Source of the DNA: Purshia tridentata
Lineage: Eukaryota; Streptophyta; Magnoliopsida; Rosales; Rosaceae
NCBI GenBank assembly: GCA_003254885.1
Contig: QANT01009151.1
Coordinates: forward strand, 1-32,995
Direction of reading: 5' to 3'
Length of the DNA stretch: 32,995 bases
Position 1 is the first letter of the stretch, and every line of letters starts with the position of its first letter. Both the position numbers and the translations under genes were made by a program. Below, piece after piece: positions 12,801 through 23,389 of this stretch. Under the pieces are notes generated by a model that worked only from the letters and a program-made list of their open reading frames with translations, did not search any database and was not told where the DNA came from.

Positions 12801-15161
12801 TTCTTTAGATAATGGAGGATTACCTTCTCATATACAAACAGATTACCATCGGCATGAGCAACAACAAAAGCACCGTCACCACCAGGAACCCATGCAATGC
12901 TAGTACAGCGGCTGTTGAAAACAGCTATTGATCAAACTACTCCAAAAAATTGTACCAAAAAGTCAAACTATCACAAGACTCTCAATTGATGCCCATCGAG
13001 GAAATGACAAACACAAGCTAGAAATCAGTTTTTGACAAATACGTAATAATCCATGTCACAGGGACTAAGTTTTCTGATTGTGTACAACAGGTGTGTGTTC
13101 GGCATCAGTTCAGTTAGCTTCCAAATGATAATACACAGGAGTGTAAGCTAATTTTTATAAACCAAAGGCCCGAAATCTACAATAAAAATGGAAAAGGGCA
13201 CCAATCAAACATCTACACGAAAATAGGGTTCTCGAAACCAGAATCCATAATACAAATTGAACTTCTGATAATGGTCAATGTGAGGGAAAAAAAGCATTAC
13301 CCCTTGCAAGAGTGATGAAACAAGATAATTACCCACCATCTTGCATCCATATTATTTAGGAAATTAGACTGGTCAATATGAAGCCTACCAAACCAGAGAT
13401 AGAATAACATTAACACCCACTTCTAAGTTTTTTTTTTTTTTTTTTTTTTTATAATTAAGCAACCGTCTTGTCNTTTTTTTTCAATAATTAAGCAACCGTC
13501 TTGTCTTTATAGAAGCCAACTAAAAATGTAAAATATATCAATACCTACTGCATCAGTGGAATAAATTGCATGGTCGCTATCTTCATTCTATTCTAAGCCA
13601 TTCAAAATTACAGATAGAACAATGATCTGTGAACCTCTTATACAGAATGACTATTTAGTCCATCTCTGATTTCAGACAAAACATTCCCGAATTATAGCAT
13701 CCTTATGAAGTAGATGAACTAAAAACAACTAGAAATATAACAATTGTTTTAACTTCCTCCAAATCAATTAAAAATGAGAGAATTAATCTTGCCTGTTACT
13801 AACAGAGCCATCTTTGTTATAATGCTGAGCGCCAACAAGCTTCTTTCCAACATCCTGTAATTGATGTCTCAGTGATACTGAGTAGACTACAAGAATAAAC
13901 ACACAACCATTTAGGAAATTAAACTTGAAAAAACAATAATGTGACTTCAAATTCAAGCAAGAACTTGTACCATCGCCGGAATTCAACCCAATAATCAAAT
14001 CATGGCCGTCCTTAGCGTCTTGATCAAATGCGTGGCACACAGGGTTTGAATTACTGAAATGTATAGACTTTATTGGATCCTACATGCAACAAGAAACCAA
14101 TCATAAACCGATCCCAGCACCTCAACCTACAAAAGGAGCTCCTAAGATACCTTGTCTTGAGAATTCAAATCACTGATGAAGATTGCATCCCCCACATTGA
14201 AGATCAAGTAAGTCCCTTTCCCATCAAAATTTGAAGTAGAAGTTGAATTAATCGAACTGGAAGCCACCAGAGACCCAACTCTACTAGTCGCACTGACACT
14301 CTTACTCCCACCATTCCCTCCAACAAAGCTAAGTGCCCGGCTCCCATTACTACCACCCAACAACCGTGCTGCAGCTGACCTTACACCACTGCTTGTGCTG
14401 AAATTAGAAGATGGGGCAGTCGGGGTTGATGGGGCAGGCTTGTCCTTAAGAGGTGCTAACGTTACCTGATAATCAACAACCAAGAAGGCTTTTAAACTTA
14501 GATATCATAATATGGATATTAAGAACAGACTTGGCAAATTGAATTTAGTAAAAAATACTGTTTTCAAGTTGCCCCCCAGTGAATGGGCCTGAACCTCCCT
14601 ATAAGTTCATACTCATCAAAAATAATTTTTATGGAAATGTGGCAGAACAAAGAAAGAACCGGAAATATTAAAATTTACACCCAAAATGCAATTGAAAATC
14701 TATGCAACTACTGGGTCTTGAAACACCTTACATTCCGACATTTACAAACATTTCATTTCAACAAATTAATTTTAAAAACTGAACACTTAGAACAAAACCC
14801 AGACAATCAAAATTCAACCTTTAACTCTTCTGATAACCATTGAGGCAAACCCTAAACAATCATCACAATCAAAACCAGAAAAAGCTCACAAAAAACCAAG
14901 CTTTGCGGAAATACCCAGAAATGGCTTCCAGATAGTAAATTCTCAAAACGGGTATTGAAGGAAACAATGGCAGAAGCAGAAATCGAGTACCTGAGTGACG
15001 GTTTTACCATGACCGTAGTGCAGGAGACCCGAAGGGTGAGTCTTCTCGTAGTGAAGCTTGTACCTGCCCTCTGGGGTCTTGAAATAGGTCTTGAGGCCCG
15101 GTGACTGCGCGTTGCTCGACGAAGAAGCCGTTGACATCATACCGTTGGCCGTGTTGATCAT
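9828..15161 (-). CDS. WD40-repeat protein of the WDR20/DMWD/CreC family, 11 exons, 546 aa
   Basis: Scaffold WD40 protein. In animals and fungi this family (WDR20, DMWD, CreC) binds and activates deubiquitinases of the USP12/46 (CreB) type; the same role in plants is inferred. Coding exons in reading order: 15161-14991, 14465-14151, 14079-13971, 13886-13793, 12911-12824, 12712-12629, 11499-11403, 11302-11215, 11039-10934, 10849-10757, 10223-9828; total 1641 nt, in frame. The N-terminus has the conserved block [20 protein letters not shown] (about 24-43). A Ser/Gly-rich linker follows (about 66-140). WD blades then run from about 163 to 520, for example [59 protein letters not shown] and HIKIWMRPG. 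The tail is Ser-rich. The intron after exon 4 has a GC donor. Start chosen because an in-frame TGA lies upstream and ACCACCATGA is a good context. Confidence 0.92.
13428..13505. repeat. Poly-T tract, an N, and a duplicated 22-bp unit within an intron
   Basis: A run of T (about 13428-13450) is followed by a 22-bp unit at 13451-13472, an undetermined base at 13473, eight T and C, then an exact second copy of the unit at 13484-13505. It lies in intron 4 of the WD40 gene. It may be a real tandem duplication of T-run plus unit, or a homopolymer assembly artefact. Confidence 0.8.
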
Positions 15162-15204
15162 GGTGGTGTCGTCGATTACGATGAGCCTTAGAGCATACGA
15201 TCAT
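15004..15204 (-). other. Overlapping upstream ORF in the WD40 gene leader (66 codons)
   Basis: An ATG 43 nt upstream of the chosen start opens a different frame that runs through the main start codon and ends at 15004, just before the first splice donor. Its context (GTCATGATC) is weaker than that of the main ATG. Its product has no recognisable domain. It matters only if transcripts begin upstream of 15204, which the sequence alone does not show. Confidence 0.4.
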
Positions 15205-15216
15205 GACCCCTCCTCC

Positions 15217-15224
15217 TAGGGTTT
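15217..15224 (-). promoter_or_regulatory. telo-box (AAACCCTA) in the WD40 gene leader/promoter
   Basis: On the minus strand the sequence is AAACCCTA, 56 nt upstream of the WD40 start codon. Telo-boxes are common in 5' regions of plant housekeeping genes and are bound by telobox-binding (TRB-type) proteins. The site is seen; function here is inferred. Confidence 0.45.
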
Positions 15225-18091
15225 AAAATGCTTCTCCTTTGTCTTTCTATTGTTTTAAAAATTGATAGAGAAAGGTGGGTTCTACTCTTTTTGTGCTATT
15301 GTGCTCTGGTTTTGCTCTTGTGGGTTGTCTTCAATGGCTTCCGGATCAAATGGGGTTTTACTGGACTGTCTGGTTTGCGGCTTATGGAAACGTTGTGAGG
15401 GAAAAGTGATTGTTGGTGAAATTTTTAAAGGTTAGAGATTTGACTTTGGGCTGCCAGTCAACGGAGTGAACGGCTGGGATCAGAGGAGCTTTCTTCTTCT
15501 CTGTTTCGTCTAAACTTTAAAATAGTGAGCAAAGCGAAGCCATGAACCAGCAAATAACAGAAGGAGATTGATTCAACTGAAAAAGATTGGTTTCTTTGTT
15601 TACTTTGGGGACTTTCTTATTCAAACACACAAGATTGTTCTGCAATCAACGAAAGGACTCACTCAAACAGTCATACTGTCATACACACACACATACACAG
15701 TGATTGTGTACTTTAGATATTCTGAGATAGATTTCTGTGCTGCCTAATGTCGACTTTACAAATTTTTATGGCACCCAATACAAGAAGCGTAAATGCTTGG
15801 ATACTAAAAATAAATGCAAAATTAGTGGACTACAAGTTAGTAGTTCAGTTTATCAGCCTTAGATTTATTCTTCGGTGGTCATTGGTTTTATTTTTTTTAC
15901 AGGGTCAGGTTGTAAAAAATTTATCTATCATAAATTTATATATCTAGTGAGCGCAGCGCATAGTATTCTTTATGTCATTCCGCATTTATTTTGCATTTCT
16001 TTTTCCGTATAAGAGAATTATGTACTAAAAAATATATTATCTGATTATAGTATTATTAAATTTGTTATGTTTCTATATGAAACTTTTTTGGAGTCTCATC
16101 TTTAACAAAATATTGGTATCTACGCCCTAATGCGGCCTAATAACTATTTGATTTAGTGTTATTCTTCTTTAATTGTTTGGAGGAGTTTTAGGTTCAATCT
16201 CATAAATTAGACTTTGATACATATTTAGTGGTTTATTGTCACTGTTTATTGATGTAAGATATTATGATGTTATTGTCACAATTTTTTGATGTACTAATTT
16301 GGAAAGGTGATTATTGTAAGAAGAAAGACCATTTCTAATGTGGATGAAAGGTTTACCAACACTTTTGGATTTAGGCAGTAAATTCAGATTAAAGAGCAAG
16401 TTTGTGTGTACAAGCCTCAAAAGAATGAATATGTCTGGGCCAATTTCGATATAGAATCAACATTCAACAAGCTTAACAAAAGAGACAGACTTATCTTAAT
16501 TTTTGACTTTTGAGACTGGCTTGAAATATCAAATTCCCTAGAAAAGGATTGAGCTTATTATTGGGCCAAGCTTATTACTCTCTTCCCTTACCATTGCAGT
16601 GTACATAACAAATGGGCCGGCCCGATTTGTGTAGAAACTTGAAGAAACTTGGATCCCATGGCTAAAGGAATAGAGTAAGCCAACATTTCTGTAATGAAGG
16701 TGTTATTAATGGACTAGTCCTCACCAGTGGGTTATGAAATGCCCACATCAGTAATAGGATATCCGGCAATTTCCAATTTGACTCGAACTCAATACGAATC
16801 TAACTAATTAGGGTTGAAAAATCCACATAAGGGAGGATATTTGACAATGCAGTATGTAAACTTGAACAGTGTGGTAGGTTACCCGTTGAACAAGCACTTT
16901 TAAATAGTCAAAAACGCGTTTATTTGTGTTTGACAAAATAAAATTATAAACGCTTTTAAGTTATAACAGTATTTATAAGTGATTCATAGTGAAACACTTA
17001 TCTTAAGAATACAAAAAGTACTATTTATGTGCTTCCAACAAAAGCGCTCTTGAGCAAAAGTGCTTTATACAAATTCACTCTCAAACATGTCCTAATTTTT
17101 TTTAAGTTTAAATACTTACAAAGTTTGTACAAAACATTTATTTTTTGATATCGATCACTCGAGCAAAAGTTGTGAAGATAGTTCTCTACACATTCCCTAA
17201 TAATTACTAGCTACCACTGGATCTATATATCCCTATCAAACCAAAAAACAAAATACATAAATCACTAGGACTGGGATGAGATGAAATCTCATATTCATAA
17301 TATATAGCATCACATCATGAGAACTTTCTACAAAATTAATTAAGGACCCATGTCACCCATCGGTGGTTATTCCATCTATTCTTGAAATTAAAAGGATATA
17401 ATGGTTGAAATAATTGCCAGCTCAACTGTTTTCTTAATTATTTAATTTTGTTTGCTCAAAGAGGAATAGAGCCAGGATACCAAATTTCCAAGGGCATGTT
17501 AAAAATGATAATTCAATTAATGATTAGTTAATAAATAACAGTGAACGTAGATGCTTATTTTATATTACTGAGAGGTGAATCATATTTAATCCGTCATATA
17601 CATGTAGTGGTAAGAGTAACCTCAAAAGGTCATTGCATTTGCATAGATGGAGTTTCAAATGCTAGGATTTCTACTTAAAAAAAAAAAACTAACTGTTTTG
17701 AAAAGAAATTTACATGGAGTTCATAGAAGCTTACAGTTAGCATTGAATTGTTCACGGTGGCTACACTCCCATTCTGTTTGAATGTTATATTATATCAAAG
17801 GGTCACCTTGAATCAAAGTGTGGAAGAAAATTGGTCCCATTCCAACTGCTTATTATGAGAGTTTGAACTAGAAGCTTTCTTCTTTAAAGTTGCACCAAAC
17901 AAGAAGCAAAAAACTAGCATCATTCTCACTTGAAATTATACCCCACTCACTTCAATCACATACCCTGCTATATTTCCTGCCCAAGCAAGCAAAACTGTCT
18001 CTCTCTTTCCCTATTTTTCTTACTCACCAAGAAAGAGGTTCCTATTGGTCTCAGATGACATTGTCTTGCCACCTTAAAATGACCCCCTTTC
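15225..18091. other. Intergenic region between the divergent WD40 and FLA genes
   Basis: The WD40 gene (-) and FLA gene (+) point away from each other, so this interval contains both promoters. The first 500 bp form the WD40 5' flank. The remainder is AT-rich, with a hAT-type MITE remnant (about 16870-17095) and a near-palindrome around GGGCCGGCCC (16608-16630). Frames seen here lack coding character. Confidence 0.6.
16870..17095. mobile_element. Degenerate hAT-type MITE remnant
   Basis: The outer pair AAGCACTTTT (16892-16901) and AAAAGTGCTT (17056-17065) are inverted repeats. Inside are further foldback pairs such as ATAAGTG/CACTTAT and AAACGCTTTT/AAAAGCGCT. The right edge, read on the minus strand, begins TTAGGACATGTTTGAGAGTG, resembling hAT-like MITEs common in eudicots (recognition from memory). 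The left edge is eroded and no 8-bp target duplication was found, so the limits are approximate. Confidence 0.5.
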
Positions 18092-18135
18092 ACCTAACCC
18101 TTTACTGTCCTCCACTCACCCCTCCAAAATATATA
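18092..18135 (+). promoter_or_regulatory. FLA core promoter: AC element and TATA box
   Basis: ACCTAAC at 18092-18098 matches the secondary-wall MYB element (AC/SMRE, ACCWAMY). A second match, ACCAAAC, lies at 17894-17900. TATATA at 18130-18135 is 90 nt upstream of the start codon, which would place transcription start near 18160-18165. This fits secondary-wall MYB control known for FLA11/12-type genes; activity here is inferred. Confidence 0.5.
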
Positions 18136-18224
18136 CCCTCATCCCTCTTCAACCTTACAGCCCAAATCCTCCACCCCCTCTTATTGATCAAAACTAAGCC
18201 ACACACACATAAAATTCAAAAACA

Positions 18225-18965
18225 ATGGCATCCCAATCTCTCTTCACCTCCTTCCTTTTGCTAATCTGCTTCCTCCACTCACCCACAGTTTTTGCACAGG
18301 CTCCAGCAGCTGCTCCAGCACCATCAGGCACCAATGTCACTGCTGTTCTTGAGAAGGCTGGTCAGTTCACCACCTTGATCAAGCTGCTCAAAGCCACAAG
18401 AATGGCTGACCAAATCAACACCCAACTCAGCACTTCTAACCAGGGCCTGACCATCTTTGCACCAACAGACAATGCCTTCTCCAGTCTCAAAGCAGGCACA
18501 CTGAACTCCATTTCAGAACAGCAAAAGCTTCAGCTTGTGCAATTCCATGTCCTCCCCACTTACTTTTCTACCTCACAGTTCCAAACTGCTAGCAACCCTT
18601 TGCACACACAGGCTGGTAATAGTGATGATGGCCAGTTTCCCCTAAATGTGACCACATCAGGGAACCAAGTGAACATAACAACTGGGGTTGTCAATGCAAC
18701 AGTGGCTAACACCATATTCTCAGACAATCAACTAGCTGTGTATCAGGTCGACCAGGTGCTCCTTCCTTTGGGAATTTTTGGCACACAATCACCAGCTCCG
18801 GCGCCATCTAAATTACCCGAAACGAAGGTTAAAGGTTCTGATGCTCCTTCAGGGTCTTCAGATACAGACGGTACCGCTGATGCATCTGCTGCAATGGGGC
18901 TGAAACACCATGCAATGGCAGCAGTATCCCTGGGGGTAGCTATTCTTGCAGCATTTTTGTTGTGA
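18225..18965 (+). CDS. Fasciclin-like arabinogalactan protein, single FAS1 (FLA11/12 type), 246 aa
   Basis: Secreted, GPI-anchored cell-surface proteoglycan. Single-FAS1 group A FLAs of this type act in secondary cell walls of stems and fibres. The single-exon frame has a signal peptide (about 1-25, ending VFAQ) and a short AP-rich arabinogalactan glycomodule (APAAAPAPSG, 26-35). The FAS1 domain spans about 37-183, with the H1 motif TIFAPTDNAF at 76-85 and the H2-like VNATVANTIFSDNQLAVYQV near the end. Several N-glycosylation sequons (NVT, NIT, NAT) occur. A second PAPAPS module is followed by a small-residue region (DGTADASAA) and a hydrophobic tail to residue 246, which is the expected GPI signal. 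Length is typical of FLA11/12. The upstream TATA box and AC elements agree with wall-related expression. Confidence 0.95.
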   Translation: MASQSLFTSFLLLICFLHSPTVFAQAPAAAPAPSGTNVTAVLEKAGQFTTLIKLLKATRMADQINTQLSTSNQGLTIFAPTDNAFSSLKAGTLNSISEQQKLQLVQFHVLPTYFSTSQFQTASNPLHTQAGNSDDGQFPLNVTTSGNQVNITTGVVNATVANTIFSDNQLAVYQVDQVLLPLGIFGTQSPAPAPSKLPETKVKGSDAPSGSSDTDGTADASAAMGLKHHAMAAVSLGVAILAAFLL

Positions 18966-19619
18966 TGTTGAGATTTTGAGTTGAATTCTTGTGATCATTT
19001 GGACTAAATTTGTTTTGTTTGTTTTTTGGCTTTCTGCTAAGAATTTTGTATTGTTGTTATCATTTAAACTTAATTGGACATTGTTCTTTTGAATAACCCG
19101 GATGATTCATATATAGATGTTGTCCTGGACATTGTTCTTTTGTATAGAAAATTAATGTTATAACTAGAACTCAAATAAAGGCCACCTTGACATAGAAAAT
19201 GATTTGATTATGCAAGCCAAACCATCCAATAATTTGATGCCACTTAACAAGGGGAATTTTCCCAACATACATTCATTCCTTTTGTTATTAAGAAAAAAAA
19301 AATCAATAAATTCAATTGCTAACGAGAAGGTCCAGAGCAATTTCGGTTTGAAGTATGATGAGAACCCATTAAGGAAAGAGTACATGCAACATATACAGAA
19401 ATGGTCTCATCAATTTCGTTTGATTAAACTAATACAAGTTGTTCCAGACTCATGACTTTCTGCGTAGTAACTCTCAATGGATACAAATCCATGTAATTAT
19501 CAAGGCTTTTTTTGTGTGTTGGCCGACGTATATCTCACCGAATACCTGTCAGCAATTAGTCAGTTTGGTTCGGGCACTCCCCTAGAATGACAGTTTGTAG
19601 CTCTCTTTCCGCAAGCATA
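18966..19619. other. Convergent intergenic region between the FLA and P58IPK genes
   Basis: This holds the 3' flanks of two convergent genes. A 17-bp direct repeat (19075-19091 and 19126-19142) lies in the probable FLA 3' UTR. No other gene is supported. Confidence 0.6.
19075..19142 (+). repeat. 17-bp direct repeat in the FLA 3' flank
   Basis: TGGACATTGTTCTTTTG occurs exactly at 19075-19091 and at 19126-19142, a 51-bp period, about 110-180 nt after the FLA stop codon. The intervening sequence is not otherwise repeated. Confidence 0.85.
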
Positions 19620-20364
19620 TCAAAACTGGAATTCATATCCGCCACCGCCACCAGGAAAGCCGCCTCCTCCAAATCCACCACCACCAGGAAATCCCCCTTC
19701 GAAATGGAATGTATATTGCTGTCCCCCACCACCACCGAAAGGGTTAAAACCACCACCGCCGCCACCACCCATTCCCACATCTTCAATATCTTCACCTCTA
19801 TCATACCTCGTTCGTTTTTCTTCATCCCCAAGCACCTGCAAAGGATTACACAGGAATCAGATGGAAACGAGTCTACAAATGATGGTTTCCTTCTTGCAAC
19901 ATAGTTTGCCCAGTTAGAGAATAAAAAATGTAGAAAATCAAGTTAATTTTGAACTACGATAGGAAGGGAAGATGAAAAAGAGCTTTATACCTCATACGCA
20001 GCAGCAATTTCTCTGAACTTGTCCTCTGCTTCTTGTCTATTGTCAACATTTTTATCTGGATGCCACTGCAAAGCAAGCTTCTTGTAGGCACGCTTAATCT
20101 CAGATATAGATGCGGTCTTTGAAACTCCCAAAATATTGTACCAGTCTTTGCGTTTGCTCATCTTTAAGGCTTTCTCAGCTCTCATATATGCTTCTCGGAT
20201 ATTCATATCCTGCATAATCAAGTTATTAATCCTAGAAATTTATCGAAATTACATGCATGCACGCAAGCAGGCTGAATTTCATGCATACACCCCCTAATCA
20301 TGTTTGTATAGTGATCTTGTAAATGATATTGCCGTCCACAGAGAGAGAAATAGAGGGGAGAGAG

Positions 20365-20408
<44 letters not shown>

Positions 20409-23201
20409 GCTCTTAATCTAGTTTATCTTTATCTATTGTTCTGTTGCAGGCTGCGACAGTGGGAGAGGGGCATATTGTATAAGTAATTACAAATTATAGG
20501 GGTAAAGCATTATGGCAAACCTGAGGTGATTGTTGAGCTGCTGATTTGAGATCTTCCACAGCTCCCTCCCAATCCTCTGTCAGTAGTTTAGCTTCACCCC
20601 TCTACAAACACAAAATTTAGTAAACAAACTTGAGCACAGCCATATTCTATACATCATAAGATATTACACAAATTGGTAATTCTGTAAATGATACACTAAC
20701 AAAAATTCTATAGCCCAATGGATGATAGAAGCATTAGCAAACCTGAACTAAAGCTTCAAGAAGCTCCTCATCAATGTTAAGTGCTTCATTGCAAGTGCTT
20801 AGAGCTTCCTTTCCCCTACCAAGCTTGACCAAGACTTTACACAAGCCAAGATGAAGATGTACATTATGTGCAAGATGATTAGGATCCAATGCCAGGGCTG
20901 CTTTAAATTCCTCTACCGCAACACGCAGCTTGCCCTTGTTTACATTATCCTCTGCCTGCATAAAGCAAAATTTTTTGAAAGAGATTCACCACATGATGCA
21001 TAACATGGTAATGGCTCAAAAAGGCTCTAAAGAAAGTCGACTAATGAAATAAATAGTCACTACCAAACTTCTCACCATTTAAGCAAGCTCCCACCCTTAG
21101 GGGAAGAAGAAAGTTAACATAAAGGAAACACAAAAGAAATTTATTAGACTTACACTTTTAGTCTTCTTGAGTAAGTTCTTCAATACAAAATACGCTTTCT
21201 TCAGTTCACCATGCTCTGGATCTAGGCGGAGACCCTTTTGGTAATGCCTAAAGAAATTATATATATTTAATTACATAATTATACACAAATTATAAAGACA
21301 TTACTCATAATTTAACAACGTGCTGAACAAACCTTTGAGCAACATCATGATCAGCCAAATAGTAGTAGGCATGGCCACGGAGTAATAATGCCTCCAGATT
21401 ATCCTCATCTTCTTTGAGGATGTACCCAGCCTCGGAAATAGTACCAGAATAGTCTTTAGTTGCTAACAACAATTTAACCTTCAGGATTTTGGCCTGCAAC
21501 AAACGTATTCAGAATTATGGGGTCAATAGGGTACTAAATTCAGAAGATCCTCAGTCCCAACTCCCTAGGATCTGCCAGCAAGCTGTTGAGGAACAAGAAC
21601 AACTACAGGAAACGAATGCTAATGTTCAAAATGGAAAAAATATAGATGTGATTACCTTTGAGCATGCTGGAGAGAAAACAAGTACAACTTTTTCAACATA
21701 TTCCAAGGATTTTGCATAGTCGCCTGATTCAAAAAGAGTCAAAGCTGTATCCAGAGCACTCTGAGACTGAATCAATTGAGAAAGCTCTTTTTCTGCAACT
21801 GATTCCCGTGGTTTTAGCTCCAAAAACTTTTTGTAGCTCTTCTCTGATTCCTCATATCTACATCAGCCAAAAAGCGCCTGAATCATATAATCTTGCAATC
21901 AGAAATTGGAAACAAAAGGGGGGAGGGCGGCTTCTAGCGACCTTTCTAAAAGTCTTGAAATCAACAGAATCTATATATAGGTACATGATATTTTTTCTTT
22001 TCTGCCAATGTCAGTCTCAACTTACACCTGATGCAAAGAGACAAAGGATAACGGTTGAATTGACCACTGACTTAGTGTCAAGATCAACACTCTATTCTAA
22101 TCCTCAGTATTTTTGCAGCTGACTAGAGGTAGCCCAGTTTGAAAATGCCTATAGACATATAACCCAGGTCCCAGCTTCTTTTAAGTTCACAGAAGCATAA
22201 TTTGGATGCTGCACTGTAAAGCTTTTAGAAAATGGGCCCTGGGACCGTACAAATTTTGCCAAAGTAGATCACAAAGATAGAAGAAACAGAGTACAAACAC
22301 AGAAATCGCAAAGTAATAATAACTATAGAAGAACCTGCATATTTGACGAAGAACAGAGGCACGATGATAATATGCTTCTGAAAGTGTTGGATCTGCCTCT
22401 ATAGCAGCATTAAGATCATTAAGTGCCTCGCTATATCGCTTCACCCTAATATTTTGTGAAACCTTCTCAAACAACTCAGCCGCATTACCAGGTTTGCCTT
22501 CTGTTCATGCAAGGTTCATTTTGTGTAAGACATTATCAAAACACATCGGTTAGTACCAAGCCACAGATAGAACTTTAACAAACAAAAAAACAAAGCAGGC
22601 TTGGCATCTGTATAGTTACAGCATGTCCAAACTAATGTGATCCAACTCCTATACAACTTGGGATTTATAGAGACTTTTTCTCCACTGATATAATTACCAT
22701 TTCATTACGCAGAACTTAAATATCATACTGTTGAACAAGTAGTTGTAATTCGCACTCAGCCATTACATATGTAATCTAGGGTACTGTATTCAATTTCTTG
22801 CATAGCAAAGAAACCTTTGTGCAACCTCATTAGATGTAAATGAAGATGGTGCAATCGGCGCAAAAATTGTTTGTTTAGTTTGGGAAGCATTGCTCTTCTA
22901 GCTCAATGGCAACCTCCAAACCCATTGACAAACTACAAATGCAATGCAGCATACACACTAACACAACCATAAAGCAAGAATTTTTCCAACTTGTTTCAAC
23001 CAATGAGACGACCCAACTAACGAAAATAAGAAATTTAACATAAAGCATTAGATCGATGAACAAATTAAAAAGAGATCGAAGCAGTGAGCGAAACAGACCT
23101 AGAGCAGAAACCAGAGGTTGAAGAAGGAGGAGCTGGCACAGAAACACGAAATGGAGTATGAACACTGTGTACAGCAATCCTCTACAGGCCACCATATCCA
23201 T
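19620..23201 (-). CDS. P58IPK: P58IPK-type TPR/DnaJ co-chaperone (DNAJC3 homologue), 9 exons, 484 aa
   Basis: ER-associated J-protein that presents unfolded clients to BiP; the family is induced by the unfolded protein response. Coding exons in reading order: 23201-23099, 22500-22335, 21857-21656, 21493-21333, 21247-21154, 20955-20743, 20601-20521, 20209-19991, 19835-19620; total 1455 nt, in frame. A hydrophobic N-terminus (about 9-34) serves as signal peptide or anchor. TPR repeats cover about 38-350 (for example [53 protein letters not shown]). The J domain is at about 360-430 with HPD at 390-392. The Gly-rich C-terminus ends in [10 protein letters not shown], as in the Arabidopsis protein. 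The start could also be an in-frame ATG 24 nt upstream; I chose 23201 for its GCCATGG context. CCACG motifs in the 5' flank suit a stress-induced gene. Confidence 0.95.
20341..20404. repeat. GA microsatellite inside the P58IPK gene
   Basis: An interrupted GA/GGGGA tract passes into an uninterrupted (GA)n run from about 20366 to 20404. It lies in the intron between the 81-nt exon and the J-domain exon and is likely polymorphic in length. Confidence 0.9.
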
Positions 23202-23228
23202 GGCAAATGGGGAACTCCACACCATCAC

Positions 23229-23250
23229 CCTCTCTCTCTCTCTCTCTCTC
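23229..23250. repeat. TC/GA microsatellite in the P58IPK leader
   Basis: About ten TC units lie immediately upstream of the two candidate start codons. On the gene's strand this is a GA-rich 5' UTR tract, common in plant leaders. Confidence 0.85.
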
Positions 23251-23389
23251 CCCCTCAATTAACAATCAAACAGAGTTTCAGCGGAAATATATTATGTATT
23301 TTTTGTTTACAGAAAAGTTATTAGCATTAGTACCAAAATTATTTGCAGACCTTGCGTTTAATACTTAGCTCGAAGAAAGGTGTTATTAT

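Noticed and set aside
15747..15947. Resemblance of TTGGATACTAAAAATAAA to the MITE at 1039-1239
   Set aside because: The match is only about 18 A-rich bases with poor flanking alignment; chance is adequate.
17890..18264. 124-codon + frame overlapping the FLA start
   Set aside because: It runs through the promoter and TATA box and enters the FLA gene out of frame; no domain is visible.
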